Assembly (NCBI GenBank): GCA_947493455.1
Contig: CANLRB010000009.1
Location: 62,001 to 126,000, forward strand
Reading direction: 5' to 3'
Source of the DNA: an uncultured Pseudoalteromonas sp.
GTDB lineage: Bacteria > Pseudomonadota > Gammaproteobacteria > Enterobacterales > Alteromonadaceae
Length of the DNA stretch: 64,000 nt
Positions 8,132-17,732 of this stretch are shown here, in pieces. The notes beneath the pieces are model-generated. The model was not told where the DNA came from. It made no database searches and saw only the letters and a list, made by a program, of their open reading frames with translations. Each line of letters begins with the position of its first letter. Position 1 is the stretch's first letter. The translations under genes were made by a program, and so were the position numbers.

Positions 8132-11100
8132 GTGGATATCGCTCGCTATGCTATAAAAAACCCGGTCAATGTGTGGCTACTCGTTATTGTACTCTTGCTC
8201 GGTGGATTGCTCGGCCTGAATAATATTGGTCGATTAGAAGACCCCGCGTTTACCATCAAACAAGTGCAAGTTGTTACGCAATTCCCAGGTGCAAGTGCAC
8301 AAAAAGTAGAACGCGAAATTACCGAACAATTGGAAATTGCACTGCAACAAATGCCTCAGTTGCTGCGTTTAACGTCAATTTCAAGACCTGGAGTTTCTGA
8401 AATCACTGTTGAAGTAAAACCCAATTTTGACTCCAACGAATTACCGCAAATATGGGACGAACTGCGAAAGCGCTTGCGTGACGCAGCAAACGCTTTGCCA
8501 TCTGGTAGCCACGCACCCGCTGTATACGATGATTTTGGTGACGTGTATGGCATGTACTATGCGCTTAGTGCACCTGAATTTAGCCCGCATGAATTGCGTG
8601 AATTTGCCCGTATTATTCGTCGCGACCTATTGGTCACAGAAGGGGTTGCCAAAGTTCAGGTCAGCGGCGTACAGCAAGAGCAGTTAGTTGCGTATATTAA
8701 CCCTTACCAGCTCTCAGGACTTGGTATTTCTTTTCCTGAAATCAGTGCATTACTTGAAGAAAACCTCAAACCATTTAATGGTGGTCGGGTGCAACTCGAT
8801 GGCCGCAGTTTGCGCTTGATTGTTGAAAACCCACTCAATCAAATTGAAGAAATCTATAACCTGACAATCGTGGTACCTGGTACCAATAAGTCATTTAAAA
8901 TTCGCGATATTGCTGAACTTAAATTTGAACCTATCGATATTCAACCTGTGCTTATCCGCTATCAAGGGCATGAAGCTATCACTCTTGCCGTGTCTGCGTT
9001 GAATGATGTCAATATTGTTGAAGTTGGCAAACGAGTCAACGCAAGGGTCGACGACTTACTTGCCGAGCTTCCTGCTGGTATTACGCTCACTCCCGTATAT
9101 GACCAAGCAAGTATTGTTGATGAGTCAGTTAAAGGCTTTATCAACAACCTGATTATGTCAGTAATCGTGGTAACTCTCACATTAATGATTTTTATGGGCT
9201 GGCGCTCAGGCATTGTCGTTGGCTCTGTACTTTTAATCACAGTCATGGGTACCGTGTTAATAATGTGGCTGATGGGCCTTCAGCTACAGCGTATTTCTCT
9301 CGGTGCCATGGTAATTGCTATGGGTATGCTGGTGGATAATGCAATTGTGGTCGCTGAAGGCATGATGTTACGAATGAAACAAGGTAAAAAGGCAGTTGAA
9401 GCGGCAAGTTTTATTGTAAAACGCACACAATGGCCGCTGCTTGGCGCAACCGTAATTGGCATTGCCGCTTTTTCTGGCATCGGCCTATCAGACGATGCAA
9501 CCGGCGAGTTTTTATATTCGTTGTTTGCCGTGGTGCTAATTTCACTTATGCTAAGTTGGGTGCTTGCAATCACCGTGGTGCCATTATTTGGTAAATATTT
9601 TTATAAAGTCGACACCACAAACCACCAGCAAGGTGGCCACAGTAGATTTTACCGTGCGTACACATCTGTTTTACATACCGCACTTAAGTTTCGATGGCTC
9701 ACAGTAACAGTTCTTTTTGCTATCACAGTAATCGCCTACGCCGGATTTGGCATGGTTAAACAAGGCTTTTTTCCGCCATCTAATGCTCCTATTTTCTTTG
9801 TTCATTATTGGGGGCCACAAGGCCAAGACATTCGTAAAACAACAGAAAAAGTAGCGGAAACCGAGCAGCTTTTGCTGAATTTTAATCAAGTTGATTCTGT
9901 TACTAGTTTTGTCGGACGTGGTGCTGATAGATTCACCTTAACCTATGCACCACAGCAACCTAACGAAAGCTATGGTTTTTTCTTAGTGCGCACCCATCAA
10001 CGAGACGATATTGACGCAGTCATTAGCGAACTGACACAATCCATGCAACACATTGATCTCAATGCAAGCTTTTATACAGAGCGCATGCAATTTGGTCCGG
10101 GTGGTGGTGCAAAACTCGCAGCACGCTTTTCAGGGCCAGACGCAGACATGTTAAGACGCCTTGCTCGTGAAGCAGAAGACATCATGCTTGCAGATGGCAA
10201 GATCAGAGATATCCGTCACAACTGGCGCGAAAAAGGGCTGGTGTTAAATACGCACTATGATTCAGTGAATGCAGGTATCGCCGCGGTATCTCGTAATGAT
10301 TTTGCGCAAACAATTCAGTATGCTTCAACGGGTCTTGAACTTGGCCGTTTGCAAAGTGGCGATTACAGCTATGCAATAACCGCAAAAGTCGCGCTTGCCA
10401 ATCAGTCTGAAGTCGACGCAATCGAGAATAGTTTAGTCTGGAGCTCATCGCAGCGTAAATACATTCCTTTTAGGCAAGTATCAGCTGGATTACAATTAGA
10501 AAACGAAGAAACCCAAATCCATCGTCGCAATCGCGTTAGAACCATAACGGTCTCGGCGGACCCCGGTTTCTTTGAAACAGCAGGCAACGCATTTACACGT
10601 ATAAAACCGCAAATCGAAGCAATGAAATTACCTCCTGGTTACCAACTTGAGTGGGGTGGCGAATATGAATCATCTCGCGATGCGCAAAAAGCGCTCGGTA
10701 CAGGTTTACCTGCAGGGTTTTTAGTCATGTTGCTGATCTCAATCGTACTGTTTGGACGCGTGCGCCAACCGCTCATTATTTGGCTTGTCGTGCCGATGGC
10801 CGCCGTTGGTGTGGTCAGTGGGTTACTTGCAACCGATATGCCATTTGGCTTTATGTCATTACTCGGATTTTTAAGTTTATTCGGCATGTTGATTAAGAAT
10901 GCGATTGTATTGCTAGAAGAAATAGACCTGCAAATTGCCGAGGGAACAGCGCCAAATGATGCCATTTTATCGGCAAGTGCTTCGCGTTTACGCCCTGTCG
11001 CACTGGCTGCAATCACCACAATATTGGGTATGGCACCACTTTTAAGCGATGCATTCTTTGCCGATATGTCAGTCACAATAATGGGTGGTTTAGCATTTGC

Positions 11101-11176
11101 CACAATACTTACATTGATAGCAGTACCGGTATTTTATAGCTTGTTTTATCGCTTGAGCTATCGCAACCCGAAATAA
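8132..11176 (+). CDS. RND efflux pump permease (HAE-1-like/AcrB superfamily)
   Basis: 1014 residues, GTG start 2 bp after the adaptor stop, so translationally close. The layout is the RND one: first transmembrane helix (NPVNVWLLVIVLLLGGLLGL), a large periplasmic porter domain, helices 2-6, a second porter domain and helices 8-12. In helix 4 the proton-relay motif reads GMLVDNAIVVAEGM (about residue 401), Asp-Asn instead of AcrB's Asp-Asp, as in a common subgroup of this superfamily. No outer-membrane TolC gene is adjacent. Substrates unknown; drug or solvent extrusion inferred from family and TetR neighbour. Confidence 0.93.
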   Translation: MDIARYAIKNPVNVWLLVIVLLLGGLLGLNNIGRLEDPAFTIKQVQVVTQFPGASAQKVEREITEQLEIALQQMPQLLRLTSISRPGVSEITVEVKPNFDSNELPQIWDELRKRLRDAANALPSGSHAPAVYDDFGDVYGMYYALSAPEFSPHELREFARIIRRDLLVTEGVAKVQVSGVQQEQLVAYINPYQLSGLGISFPEISALLEENLKPFNGGRVQLDGRSLRLIVENPLNQIEEIYNLTIVVPGTNKSFKIRDIAELKFEPIDIQPVLIRYQGHEAITLAVSALNDVNIVEVGKRVNARVDDLLAELPAGITLTPVYDQASIVDESVKGFINNLIMSVIVVTLTLMIFMGWRSGIVVGSVLLITVMGTVLIMWLMGLQLQRISLGAMVIAMGMLVDNAIVVAEGMMLRMKQGKKAVEAASFIVKRTQWPLLGATVIGIAAFSGIGLSDDATGEFLYSLFAVVLISLMLSWVLAITVVPLFGKYFYKVDTTNHQQGGHSRFYRAYTSVLHTALKFRWLTVTVLFAITVIAYAGFGMVKQGFFPPSNAPIFFVHYWGPQGQDIRKTTEKVAETEQLLLNFNQVDSVTSFVGRGADRFTLTYAPQQPNESYGFFLVRTHQRDDIDAVISELTQSMQHIDLNASFYTERMQFGPGGGAKLAARFSGPDADMLRRLAREAEDIMLADGKIRDIRHNWREKGLVLNTHYDSVNAGIAAVSRNDFAQTIQYASTGLELGRLQSGDYSYAITAKVALANQSEVDAIENSLVWSSSQRKYIPFRQVSAGLQLENEETQIHRRNRVRTITVSADPGFFETAGNAFTRIKPQIEAMKLPPGYQLEWGGEYESSRDAQKALGTGLPAGFLVMLLISIVLFGRVRQPLIIWLVVPMAAVGVVSGLLATDMPFGFMSLLGFLSLFGMLIKNAIVLLEEIDLQIAEGTAPNDAILSASASRLRPVALAAITTILGMAPLLSDAFFADMSVTIMGGLAFATILTLIAVPVFYSLFYRLSYRNPK

Positions 11177-11190
11177 AATCACCAACCAAC

Positions 11191-11221
11191 AAAGCGAGCT
11201 CACGTATTTTGAACTCGCTTT
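11191..11221. terminator. Terminator after the RND operon
   Basis: AAAGCGAG (11191-11198) pairs with CTCGCTTT (11214-11221) just after the pump stop codon and before the convergent gene at 11260. Confidence 0.65.
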
Positions 11222-11259
11222 TCCAATTGTCAGAAGATGATAAGTGAATATTAAAACGC

Positions 11260-11634
11260 TTATCTTTCTCCTTGGATTTCAAAATCATCAAACACTAGTT
11301 TTGCGACGCCATCACTTTGTACCACCCAATGTTCTTTGTGAACAACGCCAAACGCTTTATTCATTGTCCATTTAGATTTCAAAATAAAACCATCATCGCC
11401 GCAGGGCTGCCATTCGACATCTGAGTATTCGACATTCTTAAACCCTTTATCGATTATGTCTTGCCAAAACGCCAAAATCGCTTCCTTCCCCTTAAATACG
11501 CCAAAAGGTCTCGCAATCATTTCGCAGTCTTGAGTATATTGTGCCGCACAGCCCACGGCATCTTGTTTATTAAAGGCTTTTTGCCACAATGCGATGCCTT
11601 GTTTGCATCGTTCTAATACCTGATTTTCCAACAT
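11260..11634 (-). CDS. NTF2-like/SnoaL-type small protein
   Basis: 124 residues, single cone-shaped NTF2-like domain: N-terminal helix WQKAFNKQDAVGCAAQYTQDCEMIARPFGVFKGKEAI, then the beta-sheet ending DGVAKLVFDDFEIQGE. This pattern (DUF4440/SnoaL-like) covers isomerases, ketosteroid-type enzymes and many proteins with no known chemistry. It is divergent from the LysR gene at 11743 with a 108-bp shared region, which suggests that regulator controls it. Function not assignable. Confidence 0.8.
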   Translation of the reverse strand: MLENQVLERCKQGIALWQKAFNKQDAVGCAAQYTQDCEMIARPFGVFKGKEAILAFWQDIIDKGFKNVEYSDVEWQPCGDDGFILKSKWTMNKAFGVVHKEHWVVQSDGVAKLVFDDFEIQGER

Positions 11635-11742
11635 GGAATGCTCCTAATAACGCTCTAAAATATTCGCCATTAAGCTTACCCATTCCAATTAACACGAAAA
11701 ACAGAGGTAATTAAAAACACTGTCACAAAAAATTGAACAATC

Positions 11743-12609
11743 ATGAATAGACTCAGACAAATGTCAATTTTCGCCCACATTGTTGAACAAGGCTCCGTGT
11801 CAGCTGCCGCCAGCAAACTGATGCTTTCTAAATCGGTTTTGAGTCACCATTTAAAAAGCCTTGAACACGAGCTTGGCTTAGTATTAATAAAACGGACGAC
11901 ACGTCGTCAATCGCTCACCTCTGCTGGCGAAGCGTTCTACAGAAAATGCAAAGAGATAAATCAAATTGCCGATGCGGCATGGGACCAAGCGATAGCTTCT
12001 CAGTCTGAGCCAACAGGTAAAATTAGAATAAGCGCGCCAACTGCACTGATGGATATATTAGTGTCACCTATTATTGCCGAGCTAATGATGCAATACCCAA
12101 AGTTAAAACCCGAACTTATTAGCGATGATCAACACCTCAATTTAGTGAAAGAAAACATTGATTTAGCTGTCCGAGTAGGTACTTCGGTCGACAGTAATCT
12201 AAAGCAAAAGCGCATAGGTAGTTTTAGGGATGTCTTATGCGTTAAAGCGGGTAATAGGCCGATTAATATTGAGAGCGTGCCCTATATTGCAAACAATTGG
12301 CAACCTAAATCAATTAAACACGTATTTGAATTCAGTAACGGAAATACACATATATTTGAAACAACAGCATCATGCACCACCAATTCATTTAACAGTTGCC
12401 GAACACTTATTCGCTCTGGTGCAGGGATCGGAATTATCCCTGACTTTTATCTATCAGAACAGCAAAACGATGTGGTCGAAGCCCTACCAGATGCCCGCTT
12501 GCCATGCAATCCCGTTTACGCTTTAACACCCTTTAGCCAATTTGCTCCACCTGTTCTTCAAACACTCATTTCGCAATTAGAACAAACACTTAATCGAGGA
12601 TTAAGCTAA
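11743..12609 (+). CDS. LysR family transcriptional regulator
   Basis: 288 residues. N-terminal winged helix-turn-helix MSIFAHIVEQGSVSAAASKLMLSKSVLSHHLKSLE is typical; the effector-binding domain follows from about residue 90 (GKIRISAPTALM). The sequence type (CrgA/AaeR-like, TGKIRISAP) is a short-LysR subgroup. Divergent from the NTF2-like gene at 11634, its likely target. Ligand unknown. Confidence 0.9.
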   Translation: MNRLRQMSIFAHIVEQGSVSAAASKLMLSKSVLSHHLKSLEHELGLVLIKRTTRRQSLTSAGEAFYRKCKEINQIADAAWDQAIASQSEPTGKIRISAPTALMDILVSPIIAELMMQYPKLKPELISDDQHLNLVKENIDLAVRVGTSVDSNLKQKRIGSFRDVLCVKAGNRPINIESVPYIANNWQPKSIKHVFEFSNGNTHIFETTASCTTNSFNSCRTLIRSGAGIGIIPDFYLSEQQNDVVEALPDARLPCNPVYALTPFSQFAPPVLQTLISQLEQTLNRGLS

Positions 12610-12720
12610 ATTGCCGAACTGATTGTAAGATATTCGCGTTATTTTTATTGCTTTTTAACCCGAGTTACACTTTTATAGATGTGACAAAATTAAACATCAA
12701 TCAAAGTAAAAGGATAAACG

Positions 12721-13509
12721 ATGCGCTGTCATGAAATTGATTACGAAATTATCGGCGAATCCATGCAAATGGTGGAAGTTGAATTAGACCCACAAGAAAC
12801 CGTTATTGCCGAGGCGGGTGCCATGAACTATATGGAAGAGAGCATTCAATTTGAAACTAAAATGGGTGATGGCTCAGACCCAGATCAGGGCTTTATGAGT
12901 AAACTGTTCAGTGCCGGTAAGCGCATGATCAGTGGTGAATCACTGTTTATGACCCATTTTACTAACCAAGGCTATGGTAAAAAGCGCGTCGCGTTTGCTG
13001 CACCTTTTCCAGGTTCAATTATTCCGCTAGATTTAGCGCAACTTGGCTGTTCTGTGTATTTACAAAAAGATTCTTTTTTGTGCGCGGCGCTCGGTACGCA
13101 AATCGACATCGCATTTCAACGCAAACTCGGCGCTGGCTTTTTTGGTGGTGAAGGCTTTATCTTAGAGCACCTAAAAGGTGATGGTATGGCCTTCGCTCAT
13201 GCAGGTGGCAGTGTAATCAAAAAAGAACTTAATGGCGAAACACTTAAACTCGACACAGGTTGTGTAGTTGGCTTCACAGACGGAATCGAATTTGATATCG
13301 AGCGTGTGAGTGGTTTGAAAAGTATGTTCTTTGGTGGTGAAGGCCTGTTTTTAGCGACTTTATCTGGGCACGGAACTGTCTGGATCCAAAGTTTGCCATT
13401 CTCGCGCCTTGCTGATCGTGTTATTCAGCATGCACCAAGTGTTGGCGGCAGTCGCCAAGGTGAAGGCTCTGTATTAGGTTCAATTGGCGACATGATTGAC
13501 GGCAAATAA
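12721..13509 (+). CDS. AIM24/TIGR00266 family protein
   Basis: 262 residues, soluble, glycine-rich beta-strands. The start [24 protein letters not shown] followed by [14 protein letters not shown] is the hallmark of the TIGR00266 family (related to mitochondrial AIM24), as are [22 protein letters not shown] and the similar [14 protein letters not shown] repeat later. SD AAAGGA precedes the ATG. Family role is unsettled; no neighbour clarifies it. Lone gene ended by a hairpin at 13519. Confidence 0.88.
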   Translation: MRCHEIDYEIIGESMQMVEVELDPQETVIAEAGAMNYMEESIQFETKMGDGSDPDQGFMSKLFSAGKRMISGESLFMTHFTNQGYGKKRVAFAAPFPGSIIPLDLAQLGCSVYLQKDSFLCAALGTQIDIAFQRKLGAGFFGGEGFILEHLKGDGMAFAHAGGSVIKKELNGETLKLDTGCVVGFTDGIEFDIERVSGLKSMFFGGEGLFLATLSGHGTVWIQSLPFSRLADRVIQHAPSVGGSRQGEGSVLGSIGDMIDGK

Positions 13510-13518
13510 TGCTCTTAT

Positions 13519-13544
13519 GAGTAAAAGGGTCAGCCCTTTTACTC
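13519..13544 (+). terminator. Terminator after the AIM24-family gene
   Basis: 11-bp perfect stem (13519-13529 with 13534-13544), 4-base loop, starting 10 bases after the stop codon. Confidence 0.75.
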
Positions 13545-13597
13545 GCTTAGCCCAAAGGGTCACTTCGACTAAAAATAGTGATGTTACATAAGCTAAA

Positions 13598-13726
13598 TTA
13601 TTTAGCTTGGATCACTAATTCATCGAGTTGAGCAATTAATTGTTCTGGAAAATCATCAATGTTATTGCTGCCAACAAAGACAAACCCATCCAGTTCTGGA
13701 TAACTGGGACGAATGAATACGCTTAA
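13598..13726 (-). pseudogene. C-terminal remnant of an unidentified gene
   Basis: In the 308-bp gap after the AIM24 gene, the minus strand encodes about 42 residues of protein-like sequence (SVFIRPSYPELDGFVFVGSN, then NIDDFPEQLIAQLDELVIQAK) ending in TAA at 13598-13600. The frame is closed by a stop directly upstream (13727-13729) and has no ATG, GTG or TTG at its head, so it looks like the surviving tail of a deleted gene. The stop lies in the loop of a hairpin (13590-13597 with 13601-13608), as a real gene end often does. Family not recognised. Confidence 0.5.
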
Positions 13727-13817
13727 TTAACAATAAAATAAACTTATTTGATTCAGTTAGTATTCAGAAAGAATTCACTAAATTAGAAATAGTTACCCAT
13801 TAAAAACAGGTCTCGCT

Positions 13818-14339
13818 ATGTTAAACAAACTTAAACTCGTTCTACTCGTATCAATAACTTTATTATTGCAGGCCTGCGCTTCAATTTCGCCAGACGAGTG
13901 CCAAACGGCCGATTGGTACAATTTAGGCTATGGTGATGGGCAAAGCGGCTATAAACGCGACCGCGTGAACGACTACGCTCAGGAATGTAGCAAAGTAAAT
14001 ATACAGGTTAATATCGAACAATGGCAACAGGGCTACGAACAAGGTAATCAAATGTATTGTGCGCCGGAAAACGGCTATCGCTTAGGTCGAGACGGGCAAA
14101 GCTACCATGGCGTATGCTTTAATCAACAATTCGTGCAAAACTATAATGCGGGCAAGCGACAGTATGAAATTGATCGCGAAATACAAGATTTAAAACAGCA
14201 GATAGCAAACTTAAAAGAAAAGCTGCATCACGAACAAAATGACGATATTAAACGAGAAATACGCCATGACATACGTTATTTAAAACGCGAAATTGATCGC
14301 CTGCGCATACCACAAATTATTTACGAAATCGCATTATAG
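13818..14339 (+). CDS. DUF2799 domain lipoprotein
   Basis: 173 residues. Signal peptide with lipobox LLLQAC predicts an outer-membrane or periplasmic lipoprotein. The mature part has the DUF2799 pattern of repeated W/Y-x-x-G-Y-x-x-G units (DWYNLGYGDGQSGY, WQQGYEQGNQMYC, NYNAGKRQY) with paired cysteines, and ends in a charged coiled coil (DLKQQIANLKEKL, RYLKREIDRL). Function of the family is unknown. Preceded by an AT-rich promoter region and the remnant above. Confidence 0.85.
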   Translation: MLNKLKLVLLVSITLLLQACASISPDECQTADWYNLGYGDGQSGYKRDRVNDYAQECSKVNIQVNIEQWQQGYEQGNQMYCAPENGYRLGRDGQSYHGVCFNQQFVQNYNAGKRQYEIDREIQDLKQQIANLKEKLHHEQNDDIKREIRHDIRYLKREIDRLRIPQIIYEIAL

Positions 14340-14351
14340 AGCATGGGGAAG

Positions 14352-14795
14352 TTATTTTACTTCCCGAGTTTTATATAGTTCACTGAAAATGAGTCCGCCT
14401 ATTCCGCCAGCTAGAAGTTGCATATAAAACCCCCAGCCTCTAGCGCCCGCTACTAGGTGAATATTCATTATCGATTCGATTATTAGTAATACCGCCGCAA
14501 AGGCACTTAACCCCGCGACCATAAAAAGCCAAGTATAAAGTTTATTGTATTTGCGCGATATCCAACTCGCGACAACAAATGCAATAGTCAGTGCCACCAC
14601 AATAATAATGCCATATGTTGGCATCAAACCAACCCAATCATCTATCGTTAAACTTAGTCGGTCACTAAAAGCCACATCAACGCCAACAGCAACTAATTGA
14701 TTGACAACATATTGACTATGGAACAAGCTAGCAAGAGTGAATGTAACCAACCAAGAAACAAAAAATGAAGGCAAAATACGCGTCAAAAATTGCAT
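14352..14795 (-). CDS. Small four-helix inner-membrane protein, unknown
   Basis: 147 residues with about four hydrophobic segments (IIIVVALTIAFVVASWI and WLFMVAGLSAFAAVLLII are clearest) and a short basic loop SRKYNKLY. No family recognised. Its start overlaps the start of the divergent PQQ dehydrogenase gene by 31 bp, so the two promoters must lie inside each other's coding region. Convergent with the DUF2799 gene, stop to stop 12 bp. Confidence 0.75.
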   Translation of the reverse strand: MQFLTRILPSFFVSWLVTFTLASLFHSQYVVNQLVAVGVDVAFSDRLSLTIDDWVGLMPTYGIIIVVALTIAFVVASWISRKYNKLYTWLFMVAGLSAFAAVLLIIESIMNIHLVAGARGWGFYMQLLAGGIGGLIFSELYKTREVK

Positions 14796-15961
14796 GGATA
14801 TCTCGACTTAACAAAACGATTTCTTCATACCGTAGCAAAGGCAGTCGTACTACACAATTATTTGCCTTAGTTTCATTGTGCTTGGTGACAACAAAGTTAG
14901 CTTTTGCCAGCGAAACACTTACCAAAGAAACCTATCAAATCGAGACTGTGGCAAGTGGGCTGCAATCACCATGGAGTATGGTGCAACTACCCGATAAAAC
15001 GTGGTTGATTACGGAGCGAGATGGCCACATTGTCGTGAAAAAGGGCAAGCACCAAACGAGAGTTAAATTAGCATTAGATGGCCTATACGTGGCAGGACAA
15101 GGCGGTTTGCTCGATATATTAATTTCGCCCGATTTTTCCAGTTCTAAAGATGTGTTTTTCACCTACTCGCAAGGCGAGTTAAAAGCAAATCGGCTCGTCA
15201 TTGCCAAAGCCAAGTTTGACGGCACTACTTTCTCAAAACCTCACATTATTTATAAACTGGCGACCGATAAAAGTACGCCTCAGCATTATGCGGGCCGAGC
15301 CTTATTTTTACCCGATAATACGCTACTTTTTTCAAGTGGTGACGGTTTTGATTTCCGCGAACAAGCACAAATCATAACAAACCAACTTGGTAAAATGCTA
15401 CGCATTAACCCTGATGGCACAATACCATCTGATAATCCATTTATTGATCATAGCGACCCAACTGCACATGCTGTGTTTTCATTCGGACACCGCAACCCCC
15501 AGGGCTTAGTCTATGACGATGATAAACAGCGTATTGTCAGTCATGAGCATGGCCCTGCTGGTGGCGATGAGCTCAACTTTCTTACGGCGGGGAAAAACTA
15601 CGGCTGGCCTGTAATTACCTATGGTAAAGACTACTCACGAGCACGTATTTCACCATTTACCGAGTATGAAGGAATGTTACAACCCAGCATCAACTGGACA
15701 CCTTCAATTGCACCGTCAGGCATGGCGTATTACAGCACGCGGTTTAATGGCTTTAAGTCATTACACGGTCATGCACTCATCACTGCACTCGTTGATAAAA
15801 AGCTCTACGCCGTCGACTTAGCAAACGACTCGTTTACGCAATCACATGTATTCCCCGAAATATCTGGGCGCTTAAGAGACGTTTTCATAACGCATAATGG
15901 AAACATCGCGATACTCGAAGATGGTAAGAATGCCAAGCTTAAATTACTCAGTGTAAAATAA
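14765..15961 (+). CDS. PQQ-dependent aldose-sugar dehydrogenase (YliI/Asd-like)
   Basis: 398 residues. A six-bladed beta-propeller of the soluble glucose dehydrogenase type: GLQSPWSMVQLPDKTWLITERDG at the start, GGLLDILISPDF, and the signature FGHRNPQGLVYD followed by SHEHGPAGGDELN and NYGWPVITYG, which forms the PQQ and calcium site. The presequence is long: a basic 30-residue stretch precedes the hydrophobic core LFALVSLCLVTTKLAFA. No GTG or TTG in frame offers a shorter start, so the overlapping ATG stands. Periplasmic oxidation of aldoses inferred; PQQ synthesis genes are not in this window. Confidence 0.88.
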   Translation: MKAKYASKIAWISRLNKTISSYRSKGSRTTQLFALVSLCLVTTKLAFASETLTKETYQIETVASGLQSPWSMVQLPDKTWLITERDGHIVVKKGKHQTRVKLALDGLYVAGQGGLLDILISPDFSSSKDVFFTYSQGELKANRLVIAKAKFDGTTFSKPHIIYKLATDKSTPQHYAGRALFLPDNTLLFSSGDGFDFREQAQIITNQLGKMLRINPDGTIPSDNPFIDHSDPTAHAVFSFGHRNPQGLVYDDDKQRIVSHEHGPAGGDELNFLTAGKNYGWPVITYGKDYSRARISPFTEYEGMLQPSINWTPSIAPSGMAYYSTRFNGFKSLHGHALITALVDKKLYAVDLANDSFTQSHVFPEISGRLRDVFITHNGNIAILEDGKNAKLKLLSVK

Positions 15962-16078
15962 ACCAAAGTTACGATTTAAAAACATAAAATGAATCCAGCT
16001 TAGTCTCGTAAAAATTGCTATGATAGCAGCGCAACCGCTGTAATTCGTAAGAATTCAATACTAATTTTTGAGGTGACA

Positions 16079-16867
16079 TTGAGCTTTATTCGCAAACTAC
16101 TGTATTTACTTATCTGCGTAGTCACCTTTTGTTCGCATTCAAAAGAACTTATCGTTGGCATAAATACAAATAGTTATCCACCCTATTACATTCATGACAA
16201 TGGCGAATTAAATGGTTTTTCGCTTGACGTCGCAGAGCTCATTGCGGCCAAATTAGGGCACACCTTAAAATACCAAGCACTGCCTTGGGCCCGTATTAAT
16301 CAGTATTTGCAAGAAGGCAAAATAGATATGGTGCTGCTCTATCTTGAAACAGAACAACGTAAAGAGTATGTGCACTATGCCTCTACCCCCTATATAAAAG
16401 AGTCGTATCGATTCTTTAAAAAGAACCGCTCGCAATTAAATTACACCGGCTACCTACAAGATATTAGTAATACCTCAATCGGCGTAATTCGAGGATATTC
16501 ATATGGCTCAACATTCGATAACTTTAACTTCGCTAAAAAATACATTTCAGGAAGTGAAGTACAGCTCTTAGAAATGCTGCAAAAAGATCGTGTTGAATTA
16601 ATTGTCGGTAACGAAGCGGTCATCAAGTATCATGCAAGAGCGATGCAGCTAGATAATAAAATCACAGCGTTAAACCCACAACTTACTGAAAAGCCCGCTT
16701 TCTTCGCTTTTTCAAAAAGACGTCCTGAGAGCGAGAAGACTGCGCGTGAGTTTTCAACGATGTTAGACAAAACACTCGACACAGCAGCGTATAATTACCT
16801 ATTAATTAAACACCATCTTGCATTGGCGCCAGCAACACTTAAACCACTTCATCAACCGAGCGAATGA
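16079..16867 (+). CDS. Periplasmic amino-acid-type solute-binding protein (SBP family 3)
   Basis: About 262 residues. Signal peptide ends near SHSKE; the mature start ELIVGINTNSYPPYYIHDNGELNGFSLDVAELIAAKLG and the WARINQYLQEGKIDMVLLYL segment are typical of SBP_bac_3 proteins. No permease or ATPase is adjacent, as is usual for the many orphan binding proteins of this type in marine gammaproteobacteria. I chose TTG at 16079 because GAGG (16070-16073) is 5 bases upstream; the GTG at 16073 is itself part of that ribosome-binding site. Ligand unknown. Confidence 0.85.
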   Translation: MSFIRKLLYLLICVVTFCSHSKELIVGINTNSYPPYYIHDNGELNGFSLDVAELIAAKLGHTLKYQALPWARINQYLQEGKIDMVLLYLETEQRKEYVHYASTPYIKESYRFFKKNRSQLNYTGYLQDISNTSIGVIRGYSYGSTFDNFNFAKKYISGSEVQLLEMLQKDRVELIVGNEAVIKYHARAMQLDNKITALNPQLTEKPAFFAFSKRRPESEKTAREFSTMLDKTLDTAAYNYLLIKHHLALAPATLKPLHQPSE

Positions 16868-16875
16868 GGCTCGCA

Positions 16876-17529
16876 TCAAATATCGCGGCCAAACCAAACC
16901 ACTTTACCGACGACGCGCGTTTGCTCATCAGTTGCGCCACATATCTCCCAACTCGGGAATTCAGGGTTATCACTTTGCACTTTAATACCTGTTTTTAGTG
17001 GTTTTAGTCGTTTTGTCATCAAACCATCGTCCGTATGCAATAGATATACGTCTTCACGATGAACTTGATTTTGCGACATATCTACTAAAATCATATCGCC
17101 ATCTTCAAGCGTTGGTTGCATACTTTCACCACGTACCGAAACAAATGCAAGCTGATCCGAGTGAACGCCAAGTTGCGACGAAAGCCATTGTTTTGAAAAA
17201 CCAAAGTGCTCACTAATGTCTTCACTAAAACCAACCTGACCAAAACCCGCACTTGCTTGAACATCAAATTTTGGTGCAATAACCAGTTCGCTTTGATTCT
17301 TATGCACAACCTCATCATTTGACCGCTCACCGGTGATCAACCAATTGAGATCAACACTAAACTGCTCACTTAACGACTCTAAATAAGCAAGCGATGGGCG
17401 ACTGCCACCGCGACATATTCGATATATCGTTGACGGCGAACGGCCTGTAATTTCAGCAAAACGCTTTTTATTGCCTTCAGAGAATTGATCAACAAGCGTT
17501 ACAAAACGACGAGAAAAAGCTGTGCTCAT
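16876..17529 (-). CDS. Phage-type repressor: HTH plus S24 LexA-like self-cleaving domain
   Basis: 217 residues. N-terminal helix-turn-helix (KKRFAEITGRSPSTIYRICRGGSRPSLAYLESLS) followed by a LexA/UmuD peptidase fold: Ala-Gly cleavage site in VQASAGFGQ, nucleophile Ser in VRGESMQPTLEDGDMIL and catalytic Lys in LMTKRLK. All parts needed for RecA-stimulated self-cleavage are present. No prophage genes surround it, so it is either a chromosomal stress regulator or a domesticated repressor. Targets not identifiable here. Confidence 0.88.
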   Translation of the reverse strand: MSTAFSRRFVTLVDQFSEGNKKRFAEITGRSPSTIYRICRGGSRPSLAYLESLSEQFSVDLNWLITGERSNDEVVHKNQSELVIAPKFDVQASAGFGQVGFSEDISEHFGFSKQWLSSQLGVHSDQLAFVSVRGESMQPTLEDGDMILVDMSQNQVHREDVYLLHTDDGLMTKRLKPLKTGIKVQSDNPEFPSWEICGATDEQTRVVGKVVWFGRDI

Positions 17530-17688
17530 ATTAGAATCGGCCTCACAATGAAAAGGAAGCTGACTGTACAGGGAATCTGAGCTAATTCAAAGTAGGAATT
17601 AAGTTTGCGACACCGTGTGATTTATATTTAACCTACTAGTTTAATATTTACGCGATAAAAACATTTCAGTAGAGTCACATTTCACTGG

Positions 17689-17724
17689 GGCCAGAGTCAC
17701 AATAGTGGCATTGTGATTCTGGCC
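17689..17724. terminator. Long hairpin downstream of the TPR-GGDEF gene
   Basis: A 15-bp stem with one G-T pair (17689-17703 with 17710-17724) and 6-base loop lies just past the stop of the minus-strand gene at 17733. T-rich sequence follows on the plus side only. Probably a terminator; part of the motif (GAGTCACA) is also seen at 17672-17679. Confidence 0.6.
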
Positions 17725-17732
17725 ACACATTT

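Noticed and set aside
10639-11103. 154-codon antisense frame inside the RND pump gene
   Set aside because: Mirror image of a long, motif-rich coding sequence; low-complexity product rich in Ser, Ala and Ile.
16876-17529. Prophage boundary at the S24 repressor
   Set aside because: No integrase, attachment repeats or phage structural genes on either side.
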